Below, one piece after another: positions 34,448 to 44,000 of a DNA stretch of 64,000 nt. The notes beneath the pieces are model-generated. The model was given only the letters and a program-made list of their open reading frames with translations. It had not been told where the DNA came from and made no database searches. Made by a program: the position numbers and the translations under genes. Each line of letters starts with the position of its first letter. The first letter of the stretch is position 1. This stretch comes from Mixia osmundae IAM 14324 (taxonomy: Eukaryota; Basidiomycota; Mixiomycetes; Mixiales; Mixiaceae): the NCBI RefSeq assembly GCF_000708205.1, contig NW_014575563.1:1233361-1297360 (forward strand). Reading direction: 5' to 3'.

Positions 34448-35473
34448 TCAAGACGCTTGAATGAGATAGTCCCGGATCTCCTCGCAAGACCGCCGAACGA
34501 TGTCCGCCATAGAGTACTGCGACGCTTCTAGAACGAGCAAATCGGCGTTTGGAGCCGCGTGCCCATTGACTGTGCTGTCGCTCTTGATGGCCCGACCATG
34601 CTCGACGTCGCCGGCTCGGAAGAGATGACGATGCGCCTTTAGGTAAGCTGGCCAGACGATGTTCTGCCAGTATCCCGGCGGATCTTGCCACATTTCCCCT
34701 TCTGTCATATCGGATTGCGCTCAATGATAGGACGCGTGGGAGCAAGGAGAAGCAGATGAGGAGCGTCGATCAGCACGAGATCCAGCGAACGACAATGATC
34801 TCACCTGCTGTGTTCTATGAAGGCGCTTGTCAGCTCAGGGTCGAGTCAAGGCAGATGACACGCACGTAGCCGTTCCTCTCCTCTCTCCGCTTGCGCAGTA
34901 TCGCTTCGTCCTCGCGAACAAATAGCTTGATATCGTATTGCGCGTTGGCTTGTCGATCCCAGTACATGAGAAAGCCGTCGACGATGCAAAAGGACGTTTG
35001 CCGTTCGTCTAGCTCCGCGAATACTTGTCGCCAATGCTCAATCCTGTACAAGCCCTTCAGCACCGGGAGACACGCGCCGGGTCGCCACACACAAGCCATC
35101 CGGTAGCGGCAGATCGTTTTGCTTGTTCATATGGTCATGCGAAGAGTAGAGCGGTGGAGGCGGCAGGGCTGCATGCTGCCGAATGTAGCTGAGCACTTTG
35201 TTGAAGCGCGACCACTCTAATCTGTCATTGAGGACGGATGAGCGTCGCATGAGCTCACGGTGGCGCGCAGACTGACGCTGTCTCGGGACTGTCCCAATCC
35301 TGAACGCCGTAGATGGGATGTATCGGTAATCGCTCGGCGGGCGGCGTGAGATCATCTTGGTGCAGGATAAACGTTCGTTCGGGCGGCAGGATCTGCTTGA
35401 GGAACTTGGCCAGCGTCGTCTTGCCGGAGCAGGATGCGCCGCCCAGCGCGATCATGATGACACGGTCCGTCAT
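34448..35473 (-). CDS. NRK1: Nicotinamide riboside kinase
   Basis: Phosphorylates nicotinamide riboside to NMN in NAD salvage. ATG 35473: 'MTDRVIMIALGGASCSGKTT' holds the P-loop (GGASCSGKTT), followed by 'ERTFILHQDDLTPPAERLPI' and 'YGVQDWDSPET', matching the 'IHEDDFYK...NIQNWDSPEA' region of yeast Nrk1. Later exons give 'TSFCIVDGFLMYWD', 'QYDIKLFVREDEAILRKRRE', 'ERNGYV' (the lid-like LKKRR..R.GY motif), 'WQDPPGYWQNIVWPAYLKAH' and 'LFRAGDVEHG'. Ends 'EIRDYLIQAS'. At least five exons. The Asp of QDD is the expected catalytic base. Divergent from otubain, 158 bases between starts. Confidence 0.9.
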
Positions 35474-35631
35474 CGGTCTAGGGTCTACCGCTCAAGGGTC
35501 GATTCATGTTGAGGATGACTGACATGTTGCTCGGCACGCGGCGCACGCGACACAGCGACAGTCAGGCCTTTGCAACCCACCCCACATCGAGCTCTCGTGA
35601 CTCGTCGGACCCGACAGTGCATTGCTCGACG

Positions 35632-36618
35632 ATGGCAGAGTCTACGAACACCGGTTCGCCTGCGCAGAACGATGCATTGCCGCAAGACGCCGCCGCCCCG
35701 AAAGATGAGCTCACCGACCAAGAGATCATGGCCTTGACGCAGCAGATCAAGGAAGACGAGGCCAAGAAGTCACCACTCGTCGGGGAGATCATCGACTTGA
35801 GCCAGCTACAAGCCGAGTACGAGGGCGGACAGAGCGATCAGATCTTTGTGGCCAAATTCCGTTACCTCTCGACGCAGGGCTACGAGCTCTTGCGCAAGCT
35901 GCGAGGCGACGGCGATTGCTTCTATCGTGCCTTTGCGTTTGCCTGGCTCGAGGAGATTGCAACGCAGGGCGGTACATTGGCTGCTCAAGCTCTATCGCTC
36001 ATCGAATTACAATTGCCCCTCCTCGAGGCAGCAGGCTACGACAGCGAAATAGTTCAAGATTTCTATGAGCCCCTGCGCACGATGCTGGAGAAACTAGCGA
36101 CAAGTAAATCAGAGTCACACGAAGCCTACTTGCTTGAGAGGTTCAATGATGCAGAGACGAGCAACTCGACCGTCGTGTTCCTGCGCCTCATCGCTTCGGC
36201 TTTCCTCAGAAGCAATGCCGACGAGTTTCTCGCCTTCCTCTTTGCTTATGAGGACGATGCGCGCTTGTTGGATGAGTCGGGCATGCCGACGATGCACAAC
36301 TTCTGTCAGCTCTACATCGAGCCGGTCCGTCGCACCGCCAGAGCTCACTACCTGTGCTGACTATGAATTGCGCAACAGACTCAGAAAGAAGTAGATCACT
36401 TGGGCATCGTCGCTGTCACGCGAGCACTTCGGACCTCGCTCAAGATCGCAGACCTCGATCGCTCCCTCGTCGGCGCGCAATCTGGCGATACTCAGACCGC
36501 TCAGGTCAACTTTCACGACTTCGACGGCTCAAACGGTTCAGAACAAGCAATGATCGAATTCCATACAAACACGCTACTGCTAAGACCGGGTCACTATGAC
36601 CTCATTCGCAAAACGTAG
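35632..36618 (+). CDS. OTUB1: Otubain deubiquitinase (OTUB1 type)
   Basis: OTU-family cysteine protease that removes ubiquitin. ATG 35632 ('MAESTNTGSPAQ') was chosen over upstream in-frame ATG 35506 because the extension is not protein-like. The catalytic block is 'LRKLRGDGDCFYRAFAFAWL' (Asp and Cys of DGDC), then 'NSTVVFLRLIASAFLRSNAD' and 'GMPTMHNFCQLYIEP'. The second exon 'TQKEVDHLGIVAVTRALRTS' follows an intron at about 36333-36382. The C-terminal 'LRPGHYDLIRKT' carries the catalytic His. About 310 residues, near OTUB1 length. The stop codon (36616-36618) is only 3 bases from the stop of the convergent BAR-SH3 gene. Confidence 0.94.
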
Positions 36619-36621
36619 GCA

Positions 36622-38540
36622 TCATTGCGCAAAGAGTCGTTTCCGCAGAGCCGACACACTACCGTAAGCCGCATCGATATCGTCGTCGCCGGCTGTCGGC
36701 GTCAAGAGCGAAGCGTCGGGCGCAGTCTCATTGTTGGGCGGTCTGGCCTCGGCATCATCGAAAGGCGAAGCATTGGTGACTTTGGAAAGCGTGCCCCGAC
36801 GTGAGCGAGGCAGAGGAGGTGGCGGCGGCCTTCTGCCCGGATGACCGATAGATGATGTAGATCCTGAGCGAGATCTGTTGCCTATGTTGGGCGCTACGAG
36901 CGTTTTGCTCAGCTCTGCTAGAGCTTGCGATCTGCCATCTGGCGAAGAGGAGCGATCGTGTCCTTCATCGGAGCCCTTATGCATGCTCGTTGTTCGTGAA
37001 GGCGCAGAGACCTCGCTGTCATAATCGTCGCTCACGGGTGAGAGTGGCTTGGTGTAATCTGGTCTTGCGTTCAGCGTGGTTAATGAATGACAAGGTAGAC
37101 TGACTGGAGGGAAACATGCCATCGCGCTTTGTGCGCGCATTTTGGCCTGTCCACCATTCGGCATTGATCTCGCGAGACACGAGTAAATGGTCCCCTGCCT
37201 TGAGCGTGACTTCGTCGTCCGCACTGGCAGTGTAGTCAAAGGTCGCCACAACAGTACGCAGGGTCTGCGTAGCCGGTGGAGCGGTGTGCGTCCTTCTGAA
37301 TGCAGGCGAGTGAGGCACCGCCAGCGAAGCGGTCGTGTCTAGTACCGGTGATAGATCCGCGTTGTCGTCCAGATCCTCATATCTCGCCCTGTGGCCCGGC
37401 AATCTGATCGAGCCAAGCTTGGGCATTCCGCCCACGACAGCACTGCTGACTCCTTTTGCTCTGTTCTTGAGACTTCTGTCGCTCTGGTTCGAAGCGGCAG
37501 AGACATTGGAGAGCGATCGACCACGGCCTTTGATAGCTTCAGGATCCAGCCTGGAAGCTGTGGCGGCCGTCTCGTTGTCCGATGAGGAATGGGAGACTGA
37601 TCGTTGCCGGGTGTGTTTCTGAACGGGCTTCGTACGTGACTTGATGGTCGACGAACGCTGATGTAGACCGGCCGAAGGCGTTCCAGGCTGATCGTCGGGC
37701 CATTCGTCGAGCATTGCCTCGAGCCGGCTTTTGTAGCTCGTGACGAAGCGGAGCTCTGCTTCGACAAAGGCGGTCAGATTGGCCAGACTGTCGAGATCGC
37801 TGCCCTGAATAGCAAGCGCTCGTGCCTGGACATCGTCTTGCGTGCTCTCGAATTTACTGCTTGCGATGTGAGCAAGAACCCGTCATTCATTGTTCAAAGA
37901 CGTACGCTTTCGCACTGCGGAGCTCTTCTTCCAGCGCCGCCTTTTCGGTCTTGCTCTTCTGGATCTTGCCCAACACGGAATCATACGTCAATCTCCTATC
38001 CGTGAGCTTCTTCGACTGGGCCTTGTACTCTGATATAGCGATGAGCTGCCTTTCGAGCGCATCGAGGTAGCCATTGTTGAGCGTGTCGACATATTCCGTC
38101 TGGAACGTCGCAATGTCGCTATGGGCTGCGCCGAAAGCACGTAGAGCTTGGCTATATTCGGACTCGGCAGGCATGGTCTCGGCCTGATCAGACACGACGA
38201 GTGCCAGGCTCTCAATAGGGAGCAATCCCTCGCCGCCCGCGTGGGCCGAGGGCTTCTTCTTGCCTAGCTGCCTGACATAACCAGTCGCAACATCCTGGAT
38301 TTTCTCGGCTATCGATCGTTTGGCCTCGACGCTAGCCTGGAGGGTCTGTAGACTGCCAAAGCAACGGGTCTCAAATTGACTTGGATGTGAGCTCGAGGGG
38401 CCATTGCGCACCTCTGTGACGGTCCTGTCTGCGCCTGAACGGCTCCGATTCTGCACCGCAAATGAGCCTACACTCAGTGATGAGTGAAAGAGTGCATACT
38501 TTTCGTTCGCCCGCTGCCTGAATCGCTCGATCCGCTTCAT
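36622..38540 (-). CDS. BAR domain plus SH3 domain protein
   Basis: Membrane-curvature protein of the endophilin/amphiphysin type, probably acting at endocytic or cortical actin sites. ATG 38540 'MKRIERFRQRANEK', then after introns the helical BAR domain ('LQTLQASVEAKRSIAEKIQD', 'AFGAAHSDIATFQTEYVDTL', 'LERQLIAISEYKAQSKKLTD', 'RRLTYDSVLGKIQKSKTEKA', 'AFVEAELRFVTSYKSRLEAM'). A Ser/Arg-rich linker is followed by an SH3 domain 'RTVVATFDYTASADDEVTLK', 'LLVSREINAEWWTGQN', 'GMFPSNYTKPL'; the Pro-Ser-Asn-Tyr end is restored by splicing near 37080. The tail has a Pro-rich segment 'GRRPPPPPLPRSRRGTLSKV', a possible SH3 ligand. Not clearly Rvs167, so no symbol is given. Confidence 0.85.
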
Positions 38541-38762
38541 GTTGCCTTTGTTGCGACTCGTTGCTCTTGCGAGTCAACCAAGCCGGACACGCTCGGACCT
38601 TCGTGTGTACGTCGATATCGACTTGTGCCGACCTTCAGGGCATCTTCTCAAGCGCCATTGTGTGGGAGGCCAGAACCGCCGAAGTGAGGAGACACGCTGC
38701 CAAGCTTTGAAACGATCGTCAACGCGACACGACACCCTCTGCTGGTCGGTGCCCCGTCCCCC

Positions 38763-39800
38763 ATGCCGTCCATAGTCATGACAGGTGCGCCGATTGATCT
38801 TGCATGTGGGTTTTGCTGATGGCGGCATGCAGGTGGTGCGACAGGCGTTGGCGCCCGAGCCATCCGAGCGCTTGTCTCCCAAGGCATCAAGGCAAAGATC
38901 CATTTCACTTACAACCGCTCTTCGCCCGATGCCCTGCTGTTCTGCGAGACGGACGAGACCTCTTTGCATGCACATCAGCTCGACCTAGCTCAGCTCACAA
39001 GCGTGCGAAGCTGGGCGAGCGCGCTGCAACGTGACTTGGCCTCCATTGACGTACTCGTATTGAACGCCGCTATCATCAATCAGCAGCGCAAGCAAGGCAT
39101 ACTGGGCTATGTTGAAGAAGTGCTCGTGAGCATACATGCGCTCATGAGAGAGCCAGCCTGACGCGAATCAGGTCAATCATCTCTCGCAGCATTATCTCAT
39201 TCAGCTCCTACGACCATTACTTTCTAAAGGCTCGCGCATCGTCTTTGTCGGCTCAGAGCTGCACCGAAAAGCGCTGAATCAAGGTACCGACCTTTCATGT
39301 TCGACCTTACAGCTCGCTGAGCGGAAAGTCAGATCTGAACGAGCAGGTGCGTTTTGACTCGACAGTGGCACACGACAGCACTGCGTCATACGCAACGACG
39401 AAAGCGCTCCTCATGCTATCTGCTCAATACTGGCATCGTACGCTCGCAGCCGACGGAATCCAAGTTTGCGCAGTCTCGCCGGGCTTTGTCCCATCGACCG
39501 GTCTCTCACGCAATGCTAGCTGGCCAGCAAGAGTGGCGATGAAATGGCTCATTCATTATGCACCATTCGCCAAGACGGAGGAGCAAGGCAAGGCATTACG
39601 AAAGGGCACAGAAGTATAGCTGACAGCATGCAGGTGGTGCGCTCATCGCGCGAGCAATGACCGCGCCGTTACCCGCGAGCCAGAAACTGGTCTACTTCCA
39701 GCACACGGGTACCGAGCGAGGCTTGGACGAGCGCACGGAAGACAGAGTGTTGCAGGAGAAATGGCGTCTTAGCAAAAGTGTCCTTGACGCACTTTCCTGA
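38763..39800 (+). CDS. Short-chain dehydrogenase/reductase (SDR)
   Basis: NAD(P)-dependent oxidoreductase of the SDR superfamily; substrate unknown. ATG 38763 'MPSIVMTG', intron, then 'GATGVGARAIRALVSQGIKA' completes the TGxxxGxG cofactor motif. Next are 'HQLDLAQLTSVRSWASALQR', 'IDVLVLNAAI' (the NNAG position), 'VNHLSQHYLIQLLRPLLSKG', 'RIVFVGSELH' (catalytic Ser), 'DSTASYATTKALLMLSAQYW' (catalytic YxxxK), and 'GIQVCAVSPGFVPSTGLSRN' (PG motif). A GC-AG intron at 39588-39633 joins 'FAKTEEQG' to 'GALIARAMTAPLPASQKLVY'. Ends 'KSVLDALS', stop 39798-39800. About 290 residues, five exons. All catalytic residues are present. Confidence 0.9.
39588..39633 (+). other. GC-AG intron in the SDR gene
   Basis: This 46-base intron begins GCAAGG after ...GAGCAAG and ends GCATGCAG, with branch-like GCTGAC. 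The alternative GT donor at about 39614 would leave an intron of only 20 bases and a wrong frame. Confidence 0.7.
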
Positions 39801-39994
39801 AGCACCGCGCCGAGAGCGTCGACAGAGCACCGGTAGACTCGACGCGCAGCTGGCAAAGTCATACGATCTCATGCTCGCTTCATGGATCATCTTCAGACTC
39901 GACTCACTGAACCGAGCAAGTTGCGCCTGCTGTACTGGACAAACCGCTTTCAACATCACACCAGTTTGACGCCCACGCTCACACAGCAGTCCGG
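39801..39994. other. Gap between SDR and F-box-like gene
   Basis: About 190 bases with no supported feature. The upstream frame of the next gene lacks another ATG in good context. Confidence 0.4.
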
Positions 39995-40672
39995 ATGGTC
40001 TCGATGGGTCCCAGCACTGTACATTTCTTGCCTGCTGGTCAGGACAACAGTCCTTCAGACTACCATGGTGGTGCCAATCCGTCCCAAGCCAAACCTTTGG
40101 CCGGTCTACTCAGCTTGCCTAACGAGCTCCTGTTCGACATTGCTCAGCGTGTCGGCCAAGACAGCGTCAGTGACGTGATCTCTCTTTCCAAGATCAACAA
40201 GAAGCTCTGCAGCATCGTCGATGAGCATCTGTGTCGGACCGTCATCGGCGAGCGCAAATCAACTGACCGTGGTAACACTGCGCTTCAGATCGCTCATCAT
40301 CGTGCAAAGTATTCCTGCGTCGGATGTCACAAGCACAGCGCATGCATCAAGCACGTCGCCATCGATCCGGCTCATCCAGAAGAAGGCCGACTCCCGATCT
40401 GCTGTTGGTGCTACGACAGCGCTGTTTCGCCTCTTCGCAATCAGTGCCATCCTGTCCGGCCCAACAACGAGACCGAAAAGAGAGCAGCCGCTTGGAGGAA
40501 GCAGATGGAGCTTCGTCGCGGATATCCTCGACTCTTCGGCGCTTCGTGGCTGCCCATCGATCAGCTTCCGCCCTGGACTACCCACGAATTCATCAATATG
40601 GTCGTCGCGTTCATTCATCCAGAGTGTATGACGTACAAGACTATGCAAAGCTACGAATGCCAGTTCGCATGA
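39995..40672 (+). CDS. F-box-like protein with a cysteine/histidine cluster
   Basis: ATG 39995 ('MVSMGPSTVHFLPAGQDNSP'). Residues about 37-75, 'LLSLPNELLFDIAQRVGQDS' then 'VSDVISLSKINKKLCSIVDE', fit an F-box (LPxEL..I...L...D), which would bind Skp1 in an SCF ubiquitin ligase. Following it is a cluster 'YSCVGCHKHSACIKHV' and 'RLPICCWCYDS' with CxxC pairs that could bind zinc. The C-terminal part ('PPWTTHEFINMVVAFIHPEC') is unrecognised. The stop is at 40670-40672; a further exon downstream cannot be ruled out because the region to 40875 is otherwise unused. The substrate of such a ligase is unknown. Confidence 0.65.
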   Translation: MVSMGPSTVHFLPAGQDNSPSDYHGGANPSQAKPLAGLLSLPNELLFDIAQRVGQDSVSDVISLSKINKKLCSIVDEHLCRTVIGERKSTDRGNTALQIAHHRAKYSCVGCHKHSACIKHVAIDPAHPEEGRLPICCWCYDSAVSPLRNQCHPVRPNNETEKRAAAWRKQMELRRGYPRLFGASWLPIDQLPPWTTHEFINMVVAFIHPECMTYKTMQSYECQFA

Positions 40673-40875
40673 TTCACTCATCTTCGCGCTGCTGACAGCA
40701 CTTGACAGTTGCAAAGCTATTCCTGCAGTCGTCACCGTGTTCTCTTTGATTGAATATCGCTCACGTGTGCGCACGAACACAGTCCCAGTGGCGCAAACGC
40801 GATTCTTGTTCCAGCGAATGCATTCCATTCGTTTCACAGCACTGCGCCAGGCATGTTCTCGTGAGTCGCACATCG
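40673..40875. other. Convergent gap F-box gene / RGP1
   Basis: About 200 bases between two stop codons. It is open in one + frame ('TNTVPVAQTRFLFQRM') but there is no splice-consistent continuation I trust. Confidence 0.4.
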
Positions 40876-43800
40876 TCATGCGAAGAAGTGTGACACCGCT
40901 GGACGATAGCTCGTCGAGCTAGGATAAACGCGGATGGGCAACGAGCATTCGACGACTTCATGTCGAGATGGCATGAGGACAGCGTGGTCAGTTTTCACGC
41001 GCTCGTCTTCGACTTGCGGTATGCGACCTGCAGATGGTCGTCGACTATGTGCGGGTGAGCCAGGGCGACTCAATGTGGGTGAAGACAGTGGCTCGAGCGA
41101 GACTTTGCGCGACAGTGTAGGCTTGTCGATCTCGCGTGACTTGAACAAGACAGGCAAGTAATCGAGATCGGGCACGCCGCGATAGACAGCATTGGTCGGC
41201 GTAGAGACTCCGATGGCCGGCATGAGGTGATGTGTGCCTGTCTTGGTGGGTAGAGGCGTCAAAGGCGTCTCCGAACCGAATGTAAAGGAGGGACTTCTCG
41301 CATGATCTGGAGCGATTCTCGCGGATCCGTTGGGCATGACAGATGGCGAGCGACCGTGCACCGGCATGCGAGACAGAGGCGTCTCGGGTAGCTTTACAGC
41401 TTCTGGTGGCAACACGAGAAAGGAAAAGCGAACGCTCCATTGAAGCTTGACGCCACTTGTAGCAAAGTCAGGCGTCTGACCGCTCGGTATAGACAAGGCT
41501 GCGGTGACTCGACCGGCATCGAGTGTGATCTCATGATGTTCCGCATGCAGTCGTCTGGTGAATTGCCGCACTTGCGCTGCAGGTTTGACCGAGATGCTCG
41601 TCTCGACCAGCTCATACGTCTCGAGGCGTGCACTAACTTTGAGCACTCTCGCATCACCATCATTGATCCGCATAGACGCCAGCACGGTCTCTCCAAGTCT
41701 ATAGGCAGATTTGACCAGCGTCAGATGTGCCACCGCGTAACCATCTTTCTTGATTTCATATGACACTGCGCCAAGTCAATCAGTGCATGCCAGCCAGAGA
41801 CAAAGATGAGCTGCACCTTTTGGGGAGTTGCGCGACACAAAGTCTACAGCGTTGCGGCAGCTGGTCAGCTCATCGGCCATGCTCGTCGAGTTCGAGCCGG
41901 TCGTGCGCTCTTTTGTCTCCGAGCGGGCAGCCGGCTCCCGCAGCGCAGTCTTGGCGAGCTCCCTACTAAGCTCTGCCTGTTCATCGTCGTCTACCTTTGC
42001 CTCGATCGGCTCTCGCAAAGCGGCATTAACAAGACTAGCTGCATATCGGTCAACAGCATTTCGCTGTGCCGCGCTCGAGTAATGATCTTGCGCAGTCGGC
42101 GCAAAAGGTACAGTGGGCTGCTCAAGCTTAACATCGCATTCGTCACGGTGCCAGATGACAGGATTAGTCAGATCGTAGAACGGCCTCGCGCCGACAAGGT
42201 CGACATGATTGTATAGCCTGATGGGAACGCGAAATGCGCAGTAGACTGGCTTCGACAGGCCAGGCGCATCCGGGACTTGCTTTTGAACACTGACAAGAAG
42301 CTCATATACAAACTTGATCGTCTTACCGGTGAACGTCGGCGGCAAATCGCCGGGCAATCTCAACGAGAAAGAATCTGTCGCGCAATTAGTCAGATGAAGC
42401 AGGCATTGCGCAATGACCCACACGACTTGGTCTCCCCTGGCTCTAGATGCTGATCGATAGAAAGCAAACTCGGCGGTGTATTGAAGACAGGCACAGATTT
42501 GTCAGACATACCACGCTGCCGCCGATCTTCGAGCGTGCCCGAGCTCGGCGTCGTCGGCGAAGCTACCACAGAACTCGCAGTATCCTGGCTCCACAGCCAT
42601 CTGGTCCATGTGGAGCCCGTTGGCTCGGCATAGGACAGACTGCCGCCACCTATCAGGCCAGATTTGTTCATGATGCCGTTCAGCTGTGAATCACCCCCAA
42701 AGATCGATCGCTTGACGGCAAGAAACTCTGCCGGCTTGACGAGTGCCTCGTCAATCTCAAACCGACCATCAAATTGAGCAGACGCCCATTGAATTGTGAG
42801 GCCGTTCGGGGCCCTGAACTGGTTCAGCCACGGCGGCGCAGATCGCACCCGTGCGCCTCGATCGAACGAGCTGAACGACGAGACGGAAGGCCGGTGGTTT
42901 GCAAAGCTAGAGACAGACTCTTCGTCGCCGTCATTGTCGCTTACCGAGCCAGCCATTGCATCCGTCTGATCATCTCGAGACAGTGTGCCCAAAGTGCTCG
43001 TCGAACGTGAGGAGCCGCCCTTTATGCTGTCGCTTGGCGATTGAGACTTGAAGCGCTCCATTGATGGTCTGACTTTTGGTTTGGGCGTCTGCTCGGGATC
43101 GTCCTCTTCTATGGGCACGGGTATTGCTGGTATGCGCTGTCCCTTGCGCGGTGTGGATACGCCTGCTTGCTGTGACCTCGCTGAGCGCTTCACGGCAGCT
43201 GCGCGAGTCTGACCAGCATACGACTGCGCTATCTGTTGCGTGCCTAGATCGTCCAGGGCCGGATTGATACTGTACATATTCTTGCGGTGTCCACCTGGCA
43301 TGCGGCGGTTCGCATAAAGCCCATTGCTCGGCCCTCGTGCTTCCTCCTCGGGCCCCGAATCAGACGAAAGCTCTTCTTGCGGCCCATTGTCACCGTACCG
43401 GAGCGAGTGCCCAACGAGATGCCGCCTGTGAGGTGACGTGCTCACGTCTTGCTTGATTGGCGCACTTCGCAAGCTGCGCTCGGACTTGATGGACGTGGTG
43501 GACAACGCTGTACCGAGAGAAGGCCTGGGAGCATGCCCGAGCTTGACGCTGTTGGACGAGACGGACCGCAAGCGAGCTGGCCGCACTGGTGCTCTCGCTT
43601 TGCCTTTCAGCCCGTTGCTTCCTGGGGTATGTTCGACCGGCGCTTGCAGATTGCACAGACTGATACGACATTGGAAGAGCTCTCCAGCAAAGTAGGCCGA
43701 CTGGGCCGGTTCGACTGTGATCTGGAGGTCCTCCGCTTCGGATAGATTGAGATCTTTCGAACTTCCTTGCGCGGCTTGGTAAGATGTATAGCCGGCCATA

Positions 43801-43880
43801 CTTGTTGACCGTCGTCCCTGAGCATGATAGCTTGTGGATGACGGCAACAGATAGCCGGCCGATCCGTTTGGATCCGGCAT
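40876..43880 (-). CDS. RGP1: RGP1-like subunit of the Ric1-Rgp1 exchange factor
   Basis: Arrestin-fold partner of Ric1; the complex activates the Golgi GTPase Ypt6/Rab6. ATG 43880 'MPDPNGSAGYLLPSSTSYHA', then 'LQITVEPAQSAYFAGELFQC' (start of the Rgp1 domain). A long Ser/Pro/Arg-rich insertion separates it from 'NGLTIQWASAQFDGRFEID'. After an intron come 'YSFSLRLPGDLPPTFTGKTI', 'KFVYELLVSVQKQVPDAPGL', 'VYCAFRVPIRLYNHVD', then 'YEIKKDGYAVAHLTLVKSAY', 'RLGETVLASMRIND', 'VKLQWSVRFSFLVLP' and the signature end 'EVVECSLPIRVYPSSTSYRP'. Three main exons, about 1,000 residues, longer than yeast Rgp1 because of low-complexity inserts. Lies just upstream of and in tandem with RFC1. Confidence 0.88.
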
Positions 43881-44000
43881 GCCCGCGAGCCTTCAGGCCT
43901 TCAGGCTGGTCTGAAGCTCGAGCTCAGCGCTCAGCGCGACAGGCAGACGCGACTATCGCCATAACGCTGACCCGCGACGTAATGCATTCATGGTCATTGA

